From Chloroflexota bacterium (GTDB taxonomy: Bacteria > Chloroflexota > UBA4733): 27,943 bases of DNA. Positions 15,310-23,900 of the stretch are shown here, one piece after another. The notes beneath the pieces were generated by a model, which saw nothing but the letters and a program-made list of their open reading frames with translations, had not been told where the DNA came from and did no database searches. The stretch spans positions 1 to 27,943 of the forward strand of contig JAICXR010000001.1 of assembly GCA_025980355.1 (NCBI GenBank). The letters are read 5' to 3'. The translations under genes and the position numbers were made by a program. Numbering within the stretch: position 1 is the first letter of the stretch; each line of letters begins with the position of its first letter.

Positions 15310-17940
15310 TCAGGCGCGCACCAGGTCGTCGCGCAAGCTGCTCAACGCCGCCGGAACGCCGCCAGGGACGCTGCTGCTCCCGGTCGCCATACGCGGATTG
15401 CCCCCGCCGCCCCCGCCGCCGCTCCGCTTCGCCAGCTCCTTGACCAGGCGACCGGCGTCCTGACCGGCCTTCGTCAGGTCCGGCGAGACGGCAGCGAGCA
15501 ACTGGGTCCGGCCATTGCCAGGGGCGGCCAGTAGGACCACCACCGGTTGGAGACGGTCGAGGAGATCGTCGGCGAGCTGGCGTAGCCCGGCCGTTTGGTC
15601 GGCCCGCACCTGCTCTGCCACGACGCGGAAGCCGTTGGCCGCCACGGCGTGGCCGGCCAGGCGTTCCGCCTCCCGCTGCAGCTGCTCCCGTTCGGCGGCC
15701 TGCAGTTTCCGGCGCAGTTCCTCCAGGTCCTGCTGCAGCGCCTGCACCCGTTGCGGCAGCTCCGACGGGGCGGTCTTAAACTGGCGGGCGAGGTCGTCGA
15801 GCAGCCATGCCTGTTGCCGGGCGTAGGCGACGGCGCTGAGCCCGGTCAGCGCTTCGATCCGGCGCACGCCGGCGCCGATGCCGCTCTCGGCGACGATGAA
15901 GAAGGGGCCGATCTCGCCACTCTGCTGGACGTGGGTGCCGCCGCAGAGCTCCTTGCTGTAGCCGTCCACGGAGACCACGCGCACCATGTCGCCATATTTC
16001 TCCCCGAACAGGGCCATCGCCCCCTCGGCGCGCGCTTCCGCCAGCGGCTTGATGGCGGTGGTCACCGGCACGTCCAGCGTGATCTGCTCGTTGACGTCGC
16101 GCTCGACGGCCTGCAATTCCTCCGCCGCGAGGCGGGAACCGTGCGTGAAGTCGAAACTGAGGTGGTCGGGCGCCACCACGGAGCCGGCTTGCTCCACGTG
16201 CTCGCCCAGGTGCTCACGCAGGGCGCGGTGTAGCAGATGGGTCGCCGTATGGTTCCGTCGCGTGTCGGCGCGCCGCCGCCGGTCGACGACGGCCGTGACG
16301 GCGTCACCTTCGTGGAGCTCGCCACCCGCCAGCGTCCCCGTGTGGAGCACGACGCCGGACGGCAGCCGTTCCAGTTCTTCCACGTTGACGAGGGCGTCGC
16401 CGGCCCGCAGTTCGCCGGTGTCGGCGACCTGGCCGCCGCTCTGGACGTAGAACGGCGAGCGGTCGAGGATGACGGCGAGGCGCTTACCCGGCTCGACCCG
16501 CCCCACCGGCTGCCCGTCGCAGACGAGGCGCAGGACTGTCGCCTCCGTTTCCAGCTCGGTGTAGCCGGTGAACTCCGTCGGCGGCAGGGCGGCGATCGCG
16601 CCGGAGGCGGTCTCCCCCACGGCCCCCGTCGAGCGGCGGCGATAGTCGCGCTTGCCGCTCGCCACCTGGCGGGCCATCTCCGTCTCGAAGCCGGCGACAT
16701 CGACGCCGAGGTTCCGTTCGGCCGCCAGCTCCTGCACCACCTCCAGCGGCAGCCCCTGGCTGTCGTAGAGGCGGAAGACGCGTTCACCGGGGAGCACCCG
16801 GTCGCCCCGCCGCTCCACCTCGTGTGCCAGGCGCTCGAACGCCGCCATCCCGGCCTGTAATGTCGCGCTGAAGCGTTGTTCCTCGTCTGTCAGCACCTGC
16901 CGGATGCGCTCCGCGCGCTGGGGCAACTCCGGATAGGCAGCGCCGTAGATGCGGATCACGACGCTCGCCAAGTCGGCCAGAAAGGGCTCGCCGATATCCA
17001 GGAGCACGCCGTGGCGCACGGCCCGGCGGATCAGGCGGCGCAGCACGTAGCCGCGCCCTTCGTTGCCGGGGCGCACGTTGTCGGCCAGGAGGAAGGTGAC
17101 GCCGCGAAGGTGGTCGGCGATGATGCGCAGGGAGCGGTCGTGGCCGGCGTCGGCGCCGTAGGAAACGTGGGCGATCGCCGCGGCGCGGTCCAGGATCGGC
17201 CGGAAGCGGTCGGTCTCGTAGTTCGTGCGCACGTCTTGCAGGAGGCAGGCCATTCGGTCCAGCCCCATGCCGGTGTCCACGTTCGCCTTCGGCAGCGGAT
17301 GCAGGTTGCCGGCGGCGTCGCGGTTGTACTGCATGAACACGACGTTCCAGAACTCCACGAAGCGCCCGCAGTCGCAGTCCGGTCCGCAGGTCGGGCGTTG
17401 GCAGCCGACAGCCGGCCCCCGATCGTAGAACAGTTCGGTGTCCGGGCCGCAGGGGCCGATCGCGCCCTCCTCCGGCCACCAGTTCTTGGCGAGGGGGACG
17501 ATCCGCGCGTCCGGCAGGCCGATCCGCCGCCAGAGGCCGGGGGTGACGTCGTCGTCCGGGTGCACCGTCACCGAAATGCGGTCGCGCTCCAGGCCGAGGT
17601 CGCCGGTGGAGAGTTCCCAGGCATAGGCGACGGCATCCTCCTTGAAGTAGTCGCCGATCGACCAGTTGCCGAGCATGTCGAAGAAGGTGTTATGGATGTC
17701 GTCGCCCACCTCGTCGATGTCGGTGGTACGGAAGACCTTCTGGATCGAGGCCAGACGGCGGCGCGGCGGCTCGGCGTGGCCCAGCATATAGGGCAGAAAT
17801 TGGTCGACGCCGGCGGTCGTGAAGATCAGGCCGGACTCCTTGGGGGCGATGAGCGACGAACTGGGCACGATCAGATGTCCACGCTCGGCAAAGAAGCGCA
17901 GGAAGGTCTCGCGAATCTGATCGCCCGTTGCGCCCGCCAT
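15310..17940 (-). CDS. alaS: Alanine--tRNA ligase
   Basis: Charges tRNA-Ala and edits mischarged Ser/Gly. The class II catalytic core covers residues 1-~240 (RETFLRFFAERGH, TTAGVDQFLPYMLG, FDMLGNWSIGDYFK), then the tRNA-recognition helical domain. The editing domain has its zinc ligands His564 and His568 (HTATH), Cys666 and His670 (CGGTH). A coiled coil follows (~720-780), then a C-Ala domain with a seven-Gly loop before NPRMATGS. A four-Cys cluster (180, 185, 189, 191) precedes FVEFWNVVFMQY; this insert is known in many bacterial AlaRS and may bind zinc. Length 876 aa is normal. ATG 17940 has GGGGAG about 9 bases upstream, and a strong sigma-70 promoter lies 30-60 bases ahead. It heads the alaS-ruvX-mltG-prepilin peptidase group. 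Confidence 0.97.
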   Translation of the reverse strand: MAGATGDQIRETFLRFFAERGHLIVPSSSLIAPKESGLIFTTAGVDQFLPYMLGHAEPPRRRLASIQKVFRTTDIDEVGDDIHNTFFDMLGNWSIGDYFKEDAVAYAWELSTGDLGLERDRISVTVHPDDDVTPGLWRRIGLPDARIVPLAKNWWPEEGAIGPCGPDTELFYDRGPAVGCQRPTCGPDCDCGRFVEFWNVVFMQYNRDAAGNLHPLPKANVDTGMGLDRMACLLQDVRTNYETDRFRPILDRAAAIAHVSYGADAGHDRSLRIIADHLRGVTFLLADNVRPGNEGRGYVLRRLIRRAVRHGVLLDIGEPFLADLASVVIRIYGAAYPELPQRAERIRQVLTDEEQRFSATLQAGMAAFERLAHEVERRGDRVLPGERVFRLYDSQGLPLEVVQELAAERNLGVDVAGFETEMARQVASGKRDYRRRSTGAVGETASGAIAALPPTEFTGYTELETEATVLRLVCDGQPVGRVEPGKRLAVILDRSPFYVQSGGQVADTGELRAGDALVNVEELERLPSGVVLHTGTLAGGELHEGDAVTAVVDRRRRADTRRNHTATHLLHRALREHLGEHVEQAGSVVAPDHLSFDFTHGSRLAAEELQAVERDVNEQITLDVPVTTAIKPLAEARAEGAMALFGEKYGDMVRVVSVDGYSKELCGGTHVQQSGEIGPFFIVAESGIGAGVRRIEALTGLSAVAYARQQAWLLDDLARQFKTAPSELPQRVQALQQDLEELRRKLQAAEREQLQREAERLAGHAVAANGFRVVAEQVRADQTAGLRQLADDLLDRLQPVVVLLAAPGNGRTQLLAAVSPDLTKAGQDAGRLVKELAKRSGGGGGGGNPRMATGSSSVPGGVPAALSSLRDDLVRA

Positions 17941-17973
17941 GCCTGCCTACTCCCCCGCTCACGTCCTCAGTGC

Positions 17974-18003
17974 ATGATACGGGGCGCACGCTAGGCATGC
18001 CAA
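17974..18003 (-). promoter_or_regulatory. sigma-70 promoter of the alaS operon
   Basis: On the minus strand TTGGCA (18003-17998) and TATCAT (17979-17974) each match five of six consensus bases, with an 18-base spacer. The start point would fall near 17967, leaving a leader of about 27 bases before alaS. The -35 hexamer lies within the last bases of the pilin-gene terminator hairpin. Confidence 0.65.
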
Positions 18004-18044
18004 AAGGCCGGATGACACGGCACTGGGTCATCCGGCCTTTTGGC
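17999..18044 (-). terminator. terminator hairpin between the Flp pilin gene and alaS
   Basis: Arms 17999-18016 and 18027-18044 are exact 18-bp reverse complements around a 10-base loop. The base of the stem contains CCAAAAGG / CCTTTTGG, so the transcript has four U within the descending arm in either direction. It lies 38 bases after the pilin stop codon. Confidence 0.75.
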
Positions 18045-18081
18045 GGGGTCTCGGCACCGCCTTGGCTTGGACGCGCGGCGG

Positions 18082-18264
18082 CTACAGGGCGTTGCTGATG
18101 TTGCTGAAGACCGACGAGAGTTGCCCGTTCAGCGTGGTCAGCGCCACCACCAGGAGGATCGCTACCAGGGCGATGATCAGGGCGTATTCCACAAGGCCCT
18201 GGCCCTCTTCGCTCTCGCGAAAGGCGACCCAGGTTTGCACCATACGTGCCACCGTCAGGCTCAT
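18082..18264 (-). CDS. Flp/Fap-type class III prepilin
   Basis: Subunit of a tad-type (Flp) pilus used for adhesion; 60 aa. It has a 21-residue leader ending SEEG, then QGLVEYALIIALVAILL: cleavage after Gly21 puts Glu at +5 (Glu26) and Tyr at +6 (Tyr27), the hallmark of Flp pilins. A ~20-residue hydrophobic helix and a short Ser/Thr/Asn-containing tail (TTLNGQLSSVFSNISNAL) follow. The ATG at 18264 follows AAGGAGAG with good spacing. A peptidase able to process it is encoded at 12941-13612. Upstream on the same strand, 77 bases away, ends a YfhO-family membrane protein; downstream is a strong terminator. No other tad genes are in view. Confidence 0.9.
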   Translation of the reverse strand: MSLTVARMVQTWVAFRESEEGQGLVEYALIIALVAILLVVALTTLNGQLSSVFSNISNAL

Positions 18265-18341
18265 CGGCTCTCTCCTTACCGGGCGCAGCGGCGACGCCAC
18301 TCCGAATCCCGCTGGACTGTACCGTGCGGTGGAGATCCTGC

Positions 18342-20537
18342 CTATGAGGTAGAGGTACCAGAGTAGCCCGGTACTTCTGGCGACTCGGTCGGCGTATTGC
18401 CGGGCCGCGACTGCTGGAGAAAAGCCACGACCGGTACCGCCAGCAGCACCGTGAGGAGCAGATACGCGGCGATCCCGGTGAGCAACATACCGACTTTGAT
18501 GCTCCACGGATCGAACGAGAAGACCACGGTATGCCGTCCGGCCGGGATCGCCACCGCCTGGATGGCATGGTCGGCGCGCAGGATTTCCGCCGGGCGGCCG
18601 TCGACCGTGGCCGTCCAACCGGGGTAGGCGGCGACGCTCCGCACGAGCAGCGCCGGCTGGTCGACCGTGGCCGTGACCACCGTCCGCTCCGGCGATACCC
18701 GCCGCTCCTGGATCTGTTGGTCGTGCTGGGGCAAGCTCGGGATCGCCAGGGCCGGGGCTCGATCCAGGACGACCTGTTGTCCGGGATCAAACGTGGGGGC
18801 GAGGACGGCGCTCAGCGAGGCATCGGCCGCCGGCAGGACCTGATACCGCCAGACCGCCCAGACATCCGGCAGCATATAGGAGAGGGCATAGGTGTTGACG
18901 CCGTGCTCGGTGTGCTGCAGGGTGTAGGGGCTGCCGAGCGTGCGGGTGGTCAGGAACTCGTGGACATCGAGGATCTGCCAGACGCGCCAGTAGTCCGTCG
19001 AGGTCAGCAGTTGATCGATGGCGCCGACCCGGAAGTCGTTGTAGCCCTGGTCGGTGGCCAGGCCGTAGTTCCCGAGGTCGTTGGCCGGGATGATCTGGTC
19101 GCCGTCCGTCACCACCCGGAACGGCTCTCGCAGGGAGCGCAGGTAGGCGATCGTCCCGGGCAACCCGTCGGCCGGGGCTGGGGGCGTCGGCGTGAGGTTA
19201 TTCCGCCAGTTGACGGCCATGCCGTCGATCCCCAGGAGCACGGCCAGCGCGAGTATGGGTAGGGAGCGAAGATAGGGGGGGCGGCGACTGCCGATCAGGC
19301 AGCCGAGGACGACGGCCACGGGCACGCCGCGCACCCAGAGCGGCGCATCGCGGGCAGCGGAGGCCAGGTGGTCGCCAGCGGCGTGGAGGAGCAGCGGTGC
19401 CGCGTCACCGGCGCAGGTGGCGAGCGTCGCCACGAACAGCAACCATCGCAGCGCGGGCCGGGCCTGGATACCCGCCGCTGCCAGGGCGACCAGCGCCGCG
19501 GTGGCAAAGCTCGTCAGGAAGATGGTGCGACTCTGGTCCCGAATGAGGCCGAAGCCGAGGTGCTCCATCAGGCCGTACACCGGCGTCTGGCCGCCCAGAC
19601 TCAGCAGTAGCGCCCCGACGGCGAGGCCGCACCAGAACCAGCCCTCGCGCTTCCGGGCCAGCCAGACGCCGCTCAGCGCCAGCACGACGCTGCCCGCCCC
19701 AAGCCAGAGGGCTGCCACATCGGCGTAATGCGGCACCACGAGGTTCGGCAGGGCCTGGATCAGAATGCCGGCGCTGGCGGCGGTGTCGGAGATAGCTATC
19801 CGGTTGGAGAGCGGGAAGAATTCCAGGGACGGTACCAGTTGGATCGCCGCCAGCCCGCCGGCCACCAGCGCCGCCAGGACCGCTTCGGCCCAGGAGCGGC
19901 GCAAGGTGCCATGGCGCAGACCGAGGAAGACTAAGTAGGCGACGGCGGCATCGACGATCAGCAGACAGGTCTGCGGATGGCCGGCCAGAAACGACAGGGC
20001 CAGGGCCAGCCCGCCGAGCATCGCCCAACGAAGCCGTTGCCGGCGCGTCGCCGCCGGATCGCCGAAGACATGGCGGACGGCCAGCAGGGCGAGCGGCAGC
20101 CAGGTACCCGACTCCAGGATATCCATCTGGTGCGGCGGATAGCTCGTGAGGTAGCCGCCGAAGGTGTAGACCAGCGTCGCGGTGAGTGCCGCCAGGCGCG
20201 AGCGGACCAGGTCACGGAAGAACAGGTAGGCGAGGGCAGCGGCAAGCAGGAAATCGATGACGACCCGCCATTCCATCCGCAAGAGCGTGACGCCACCCGC
20301 GCCAGCGGTCATGTCGAAGGCCAGGTCCATCGGGTAGAAGACGGCTGCCCCGGAGTCGGCCGCCAGCGGCTGGCCAGCATAGCTGTAGGGGTCCCAGAGC
20401 GGCAACTGCCCCGCCGCCCAGGAGCCGGCGGTGACGCTATCGGTCGCCTGTTCCTTCCAGGTGAAGTCGCCATTGACGTAATACTGACGGGCCGCCAGAT
20501 CCGGGGTGATGAGCCGCCAGAAGAACACCAGCACCAA
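18342..20537 (-). CDS. YfhO-family polytopic membrane protein
   Basis: Predicted GT-C-fold membrane protein. YfhO of Bacillus is implicated in glycosylating lipoteichoic acid, and other members are thought to use polyprenyl-phosphate sugars. The first outer loop carries the family pattern GDFTWKEQ, GQLPLWDPYSYAGQPL and FYPMDLAFD (residues ~23-80). A dozen or so hydrophobic helices follow, then an outer beta domain near 610-690 with the PGWTATVDGRPAEIL signature, and a last helix (~690-715). The codon at 20537 is TTG, and it falls inside the first hydrophobic helix. The same frame stays open up to 20639, encoding a basic stretch (HRARRW) and the start of that helix, so the real N-terminus is probably upstream. 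A CTG at 20612 preceded by GAGGGA is one candidate, or there is a frameshift. The pilin gene follows 77 bases after its stop. Confidence 0.82.
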   Translation of the reverse strand: MVLVFFWRLITPDLAARQYYVNGDFTWKEQATDSVTAGSWAAGQLPLWDPYSYAGQPLAADSGAAVFYPMDLAFDMTAGAGGVTLLRMEWRVVIDFLLAAALAYLFFRDLVRSRLAALTATLVYTFGGYLTSYPPHQMDILESGTWLPLALLAVRHVFGDPAATRRQRLRWAMLGGLALALSFLAGHPQTCLLIVDAAVAYLVFLGLRHGTLRRSWAEAVLAALVAGGLAAIQLVPSLEFFPLSNRIAISDTAASAGILIQALPNLVVPHYADVAALWLGAGSVVLALSGVWLARKREGWFWCGLAVGALLLSLGGQTPVYGLMEHLGFGLIRDQSRTIFLTSFATAALVALAAAGIQARPALRWLLFVATLATCAGDAAPLLLHAAGDHLASAARDAPLWVRGVPVAVVLGCLIGSRRPPYLRSLPILALAVLLGIDGMAVNWRNNLTPTPPAPADGLPGTIAYLRSLREPFRVVTDGDQIIPANDLGNYGLATDQGYNDFRVGAIDQLLTSTDYWRVWQILDVHEFLTTRTLGSPYTLQHTEHGVNTYALSYMLPDVWAVWRYQVLPAADASLSAVLAPTFDPGQQVVLDRAPALAIPSLPQHDQQIQERRVSPERTVVTATVDQPALLVRSVAAYPGWTATVDGRPAEILRADHAIQAVAIPAGRHTVVFSFDPWSIKVGMLLTGIAAYLLLTVLLAVPVVAFLQQSRPGNTPTESPEVPGYSGTSTS

Positions 20538-20735
20538 CAGCCAGACGAAAGCCAGCGCCCCGGCATCCCCGGCCCAACGTCGCGCCCTGTGGAGTGTCCG
20601 TGGCGTATCCAGGGGGCGTCCCTCGTTCCCATCAGGCGGTCAGTCCGGCCCGCTGGAGCAGGCGCCGTGCCCTGATCATCAGGCTACCAGTGCTGTCACC
20701 GCCGTCGCCACTGGACATGTTCATCCCTGTCAAAA

Positions 20736-20768
20736 TCTTTACCTCCCCTGCCCGTTTCTTTACCTCCC
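20736..20768. repeat. two 12-bp direct repeats, 21-bp period (putative operator)
   Basis: TCTTTACCTCCC occurs at 20736-20747 and again at 20757-20768, exactly two helical turns apart. Read on the minus strand (GGGAGGTAAAGA twice), the copy nearer the YfhO-family gene ends 2 bases before TTGACA (20733-20728). This is the layout of tandem activator boxes next to a -35 element. On the plus strand they lie about 77-108 bases upstream of the other gene's transcription start. Confidence 0.5.
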
Positions 20769-20810
20769 GTACATAACTGCTTGGCTGCCGCAGTGGAGCG
20801 TGGCCTGGTC

Positions 20811-20838
20811 TTGCCGAGTCGTTGGCCTCGCGTATACT
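20811..20838 (+). promoter_or_regulatory. sigma-70 promoter for the PTPS-related membrane protein
   Basis: TTGCCG (20811-20816), a 16-base spacer and TATACT (20833-20838, five of six) form a good vegetative promoter. Transcription should begin near 20845, just before the in-frame stop at 20850-20852, so the translated region can only start between 20853 and 21002. Confidence 0.6.
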
Positions 20839-20999
20839 GAGCATCGGAATAGGCGGAATCTCCTGCGAATCGTCACGGAACGGGCGGGACATCAATCGTT
20901 CGATCCTGGCGCAGCCTCAGAATTGCTCCTGGGTGGCGCGGCGCCGTTCCGCTCCTTCTGGCCTTCGCGCTGTGCCTGCCCGCGCTCTTTCCCCTGCTC

Positions 21000-23900
21000 T
21001 TGCCCGGCTTCATCGAAGGGCACGACGGCGTTGAGCACCTCTTCCGGGTACTGGCGCTGGCGACCGCCTGGCGCGAGTCGGGCGTCGTCGGCAACCTATT
21101 GCCCCGCTGGACACCGGATTTGGCGCTCGGCTTCGGCTACCCGCTGTTCGGCCTGTATTCGCCGCTGGCCTACGTCATCCCGGCGGCCCTGACGCTGCTC
21201 GGCGTCGCCCCGATCGTCGCCGTCAAGGTTGCGGTGGCGCTGGCCCTCCTGCTCGGCGGGTTGGGGGCCTTCCTCTGCCTGCGCCCACTGGCGGGAGCGA
21301 CGGCGGCCGTTATCGGTGCCGTGACCTACGTCTACGCGCCATATACGATGGCGAATGCCTTTGTGCGGCTCGACCTGGCGGAGCTGAGCGCCGGCAGTTG
21401 CGCCGCCCTCGCCCTGGCCGCCCTGCTCCGGCTCGACGCACCGGCGGGGGACGGCGCGGCAGGTCGCCGCGTCGTCCTGGCGGCCCTGGCGCTCGCCGCT
21501 ATCCCACTCTGCCACAACCTCAGCGCGCTCACCTTCCTGCCCCTCCTGGCGGCCGTCTGGTGCTGGCTCCTGGTGCGGGCCTGGGGGCACGCGAAGCCGG
21601 CGCAACGCCGCGCCGTGCTGCCGGTGCTCGCCGCCCCCCTGCTCGCGGCCGGCATCGCCGCCTTCTTCCTGCTGCCCGCCTGGCGCTGGCAGGCCTCGAC
21701 GCACCTGGCCCTGCTGGGCGGGGATCCCGCCTTCCTGGCGAAACTGCTGCACCCGCTCGCCCTCTGGCGGGCCCAGTTCGCCTTGCCCGGCTGGGGCTGG
21801 TTTGGCGCCGGCAGTGCCTGGTGGAACTTCAGCGTGGCGCCGAGCCCGGCTGGTGAGTTCGGCGCCGGCCCCAGCACGCTCGCCTGGCTGGCGGTGCCGG
21901 TGTCGCTGCTCCTCCTCCGGCGGCAATGCCGTCTGCGCGGCCTCGCCCTGGCGCTCGTGATCGCCTGCCTGATATCCGTACTGCTGCTGACCTCGTTGGC
22001 ACTGCCGTTCTGGCGGGCGTTCCCCCACCTCACCCTCCTCCAGTTCCCCTGGCGCTTCGCCGGGCCGCTCTGCCTGGCAACGGCGCTGCTGGTGGGGCTG
22101 TTGCTCGCGCCGATTCCGGGACGCCGTCGCCTTTTGCCGGCGGCCGCTTGCCTGACGCTGGCGGTCGTCCCGGCGCTCCTGTACCTGCGCCCGGACCCGA
22201 TCAGCTTGCCCACCGGTGCCATCACCTGGCCGGCTCAGCTGCGCCGCGAACTGATCGGCGGCTATGGCACCACCGGCAGCGGCCTCTTCCTACCGCGCTG
22301 GGTGCCGGGCCAGTCGCCACAGGTACCGGTGTTCGCCGCGCCGACGCCCGGCACCACCAGCCTCCAGCTCACCGAGCTTACCGGCCGCGCCGACGCCTTC
22401 GCCGCGAGCTACCAGGCGCAGCAATCGGCGACGCTCACGCTCGGCGCCTGGTATTTCCCCGGTTGGCAGGTGCGAATTGACGGGCAAGCCGCGCCGGTCG
22501 CGCCGGACACGAGCGGGCTGGTGCGGCTCGCCCTGCCGGCGGGCACGCACCGCTTGACTGTCGCTCGCGGACCGACCGGCGCCGAACTTGCCGGCGGCGT
22601 CATCACCCTGGCGTCGGCGCTGGTCGCCATCGTCCTGCTGCTCGGTCCCGGTCGCCCGGCGCTCATCGTCGCGGGCATCACGACGCTCGTCGGCGTTGCC
22701 CTGTCGGGGGCGATTCCCCGCTTCTCCTTTTCGATGCTTGGCGACGCCACTGCTGTCTGGTCGATCCCGGCGGCGTCAACGCCCCCGCAACCGTTGCAAG
22801 CGGCCGCCTGGCGGATCGTCCGTTCCCCGGTCTGGGGGCCGACCCCCGTCGTGGAGGTCGCCTGGCTCGCCCAACAGGCGCCGGTGGGCGACGTACAGCC
22901 AACGATCCAGGTGCGGTCTCTGGCCGGCGAGATCCTGGCCACCACGACCCGTGGCCCGCGCCTGAGTACGGTCAGCACCACGGGCTGGCCGGCCGGGACC
23001 CTGGTCTTCGATCACCTCACCATCCCCTTGCCGCCGGCCGTCGATGGCGTCTGCGCCGGCACCTACGGCCTTGCCCTGGCGATGGGAACGGCCGACGCAG
23101 CGTCGACCGCCCTGGGCCAGGTCGCCCTTCCCTGCGCGCCCGCCGCTGTCCCGACCGTGCCACAGGTCGTTGCGCCGGTCCTGCATGGCCTCGGCGCCGG
23201 GCGGTTGCCCACCGTGCAGCCCGGTGCGGCCGTCGATCTCGATCTGTCCTTGCGCGTAGCGGGGCCGACGGCGACCGATGAAGTGCTGGCCTTCCAACTG
23301 TTGGACGGGCGCGGCCAGCCGGTGGCGCAGGTGCAGAGCTACGGCAACATTGACCTGCGCTTCAGCACACTCTGGACCGCCGGCCAGGTCGTGCCCTATC
23401 ACCTGCACCTGCCGCTGCCCAGTACTCTGACCACCGGCGTCTACACCCTGAGTCTGCAACTCTTCTCCCCGGCGGGCGGCGCTTTGCAGCCGCTGCTGGC
23501 CCCGACCGGCCAGATCGGGCCGAAGCTGACCCTGGCGAGCGTGAAGGTTTCGCCGGCCCGAGTCTCCAGCGCCATGCCCCTGCTGGCTCGCTTCGGCCCA
23601 AGCATCGGCCTCCTGGCTCCCACTGGGCCGCCGCGGCCGGAATTGACGGCACAGCCGGGCACCACGGTCAGCATTCCGCTACGCTGGCTGGCCGTCGCCG
23701 CTCCAAACGCCGACGACACTGTGTTCGTCCACCTGGTCGACGCCAACGGGAAGCTGGCGGCTCAGGCGGACGGGCCGCCGCTGGCTGGCCGTTATCCCAC
23801 CTCCGCCTGGGACGCCGGTGAGCTGATCGACGACACCCGTCAACTGCCGCTGCCGGCCAACCTGCCACCCGGCCGGTATACCGTCCAGGTCGGCTGGTAT

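Larger units (their letters stand above)
20538..20999. other. divergent control region between the YfhO-family and PTPS-related genes
   Basis: No gene with a canonical start is seen in these 462 bases, but both flanking reading frames extend into them: minus frame open to 20639, plus frame open from 20853. Between these are a 12-bp direct repeat with 21-bp period (20736-20768), a minus-strand TTGACA (20728-20733), a plus-strand promoter (20811-20838), the palindrome CCTGAT-C-ATCAGG (20671-20683), and the inverted repeat CCAGTG/CACTGG (20687-20714). A 30-codon minus-strand frame (MNMSSGDGG..., ATG 20724 to TGA 20632) follows GACAGGG and ends in TGATG; whether it is translated is unknown. Confidence 0.6.

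Noticed and set aside
16876..17994. 372-codon plus-strand reading frame opposite the 5' part of alaS
   Set aside because: alaS is unmistakable on the other strand; the antisense product resembles no protein and carries no ribosome-binding site.
21096..22028. 310-codon minus-strand frame opposite the PTPS-related gene
   Set aside because: The Gln/Arg/Glu-rich product is typical antisense of Leu/Ala/Pro-rich membrane-protein codons.
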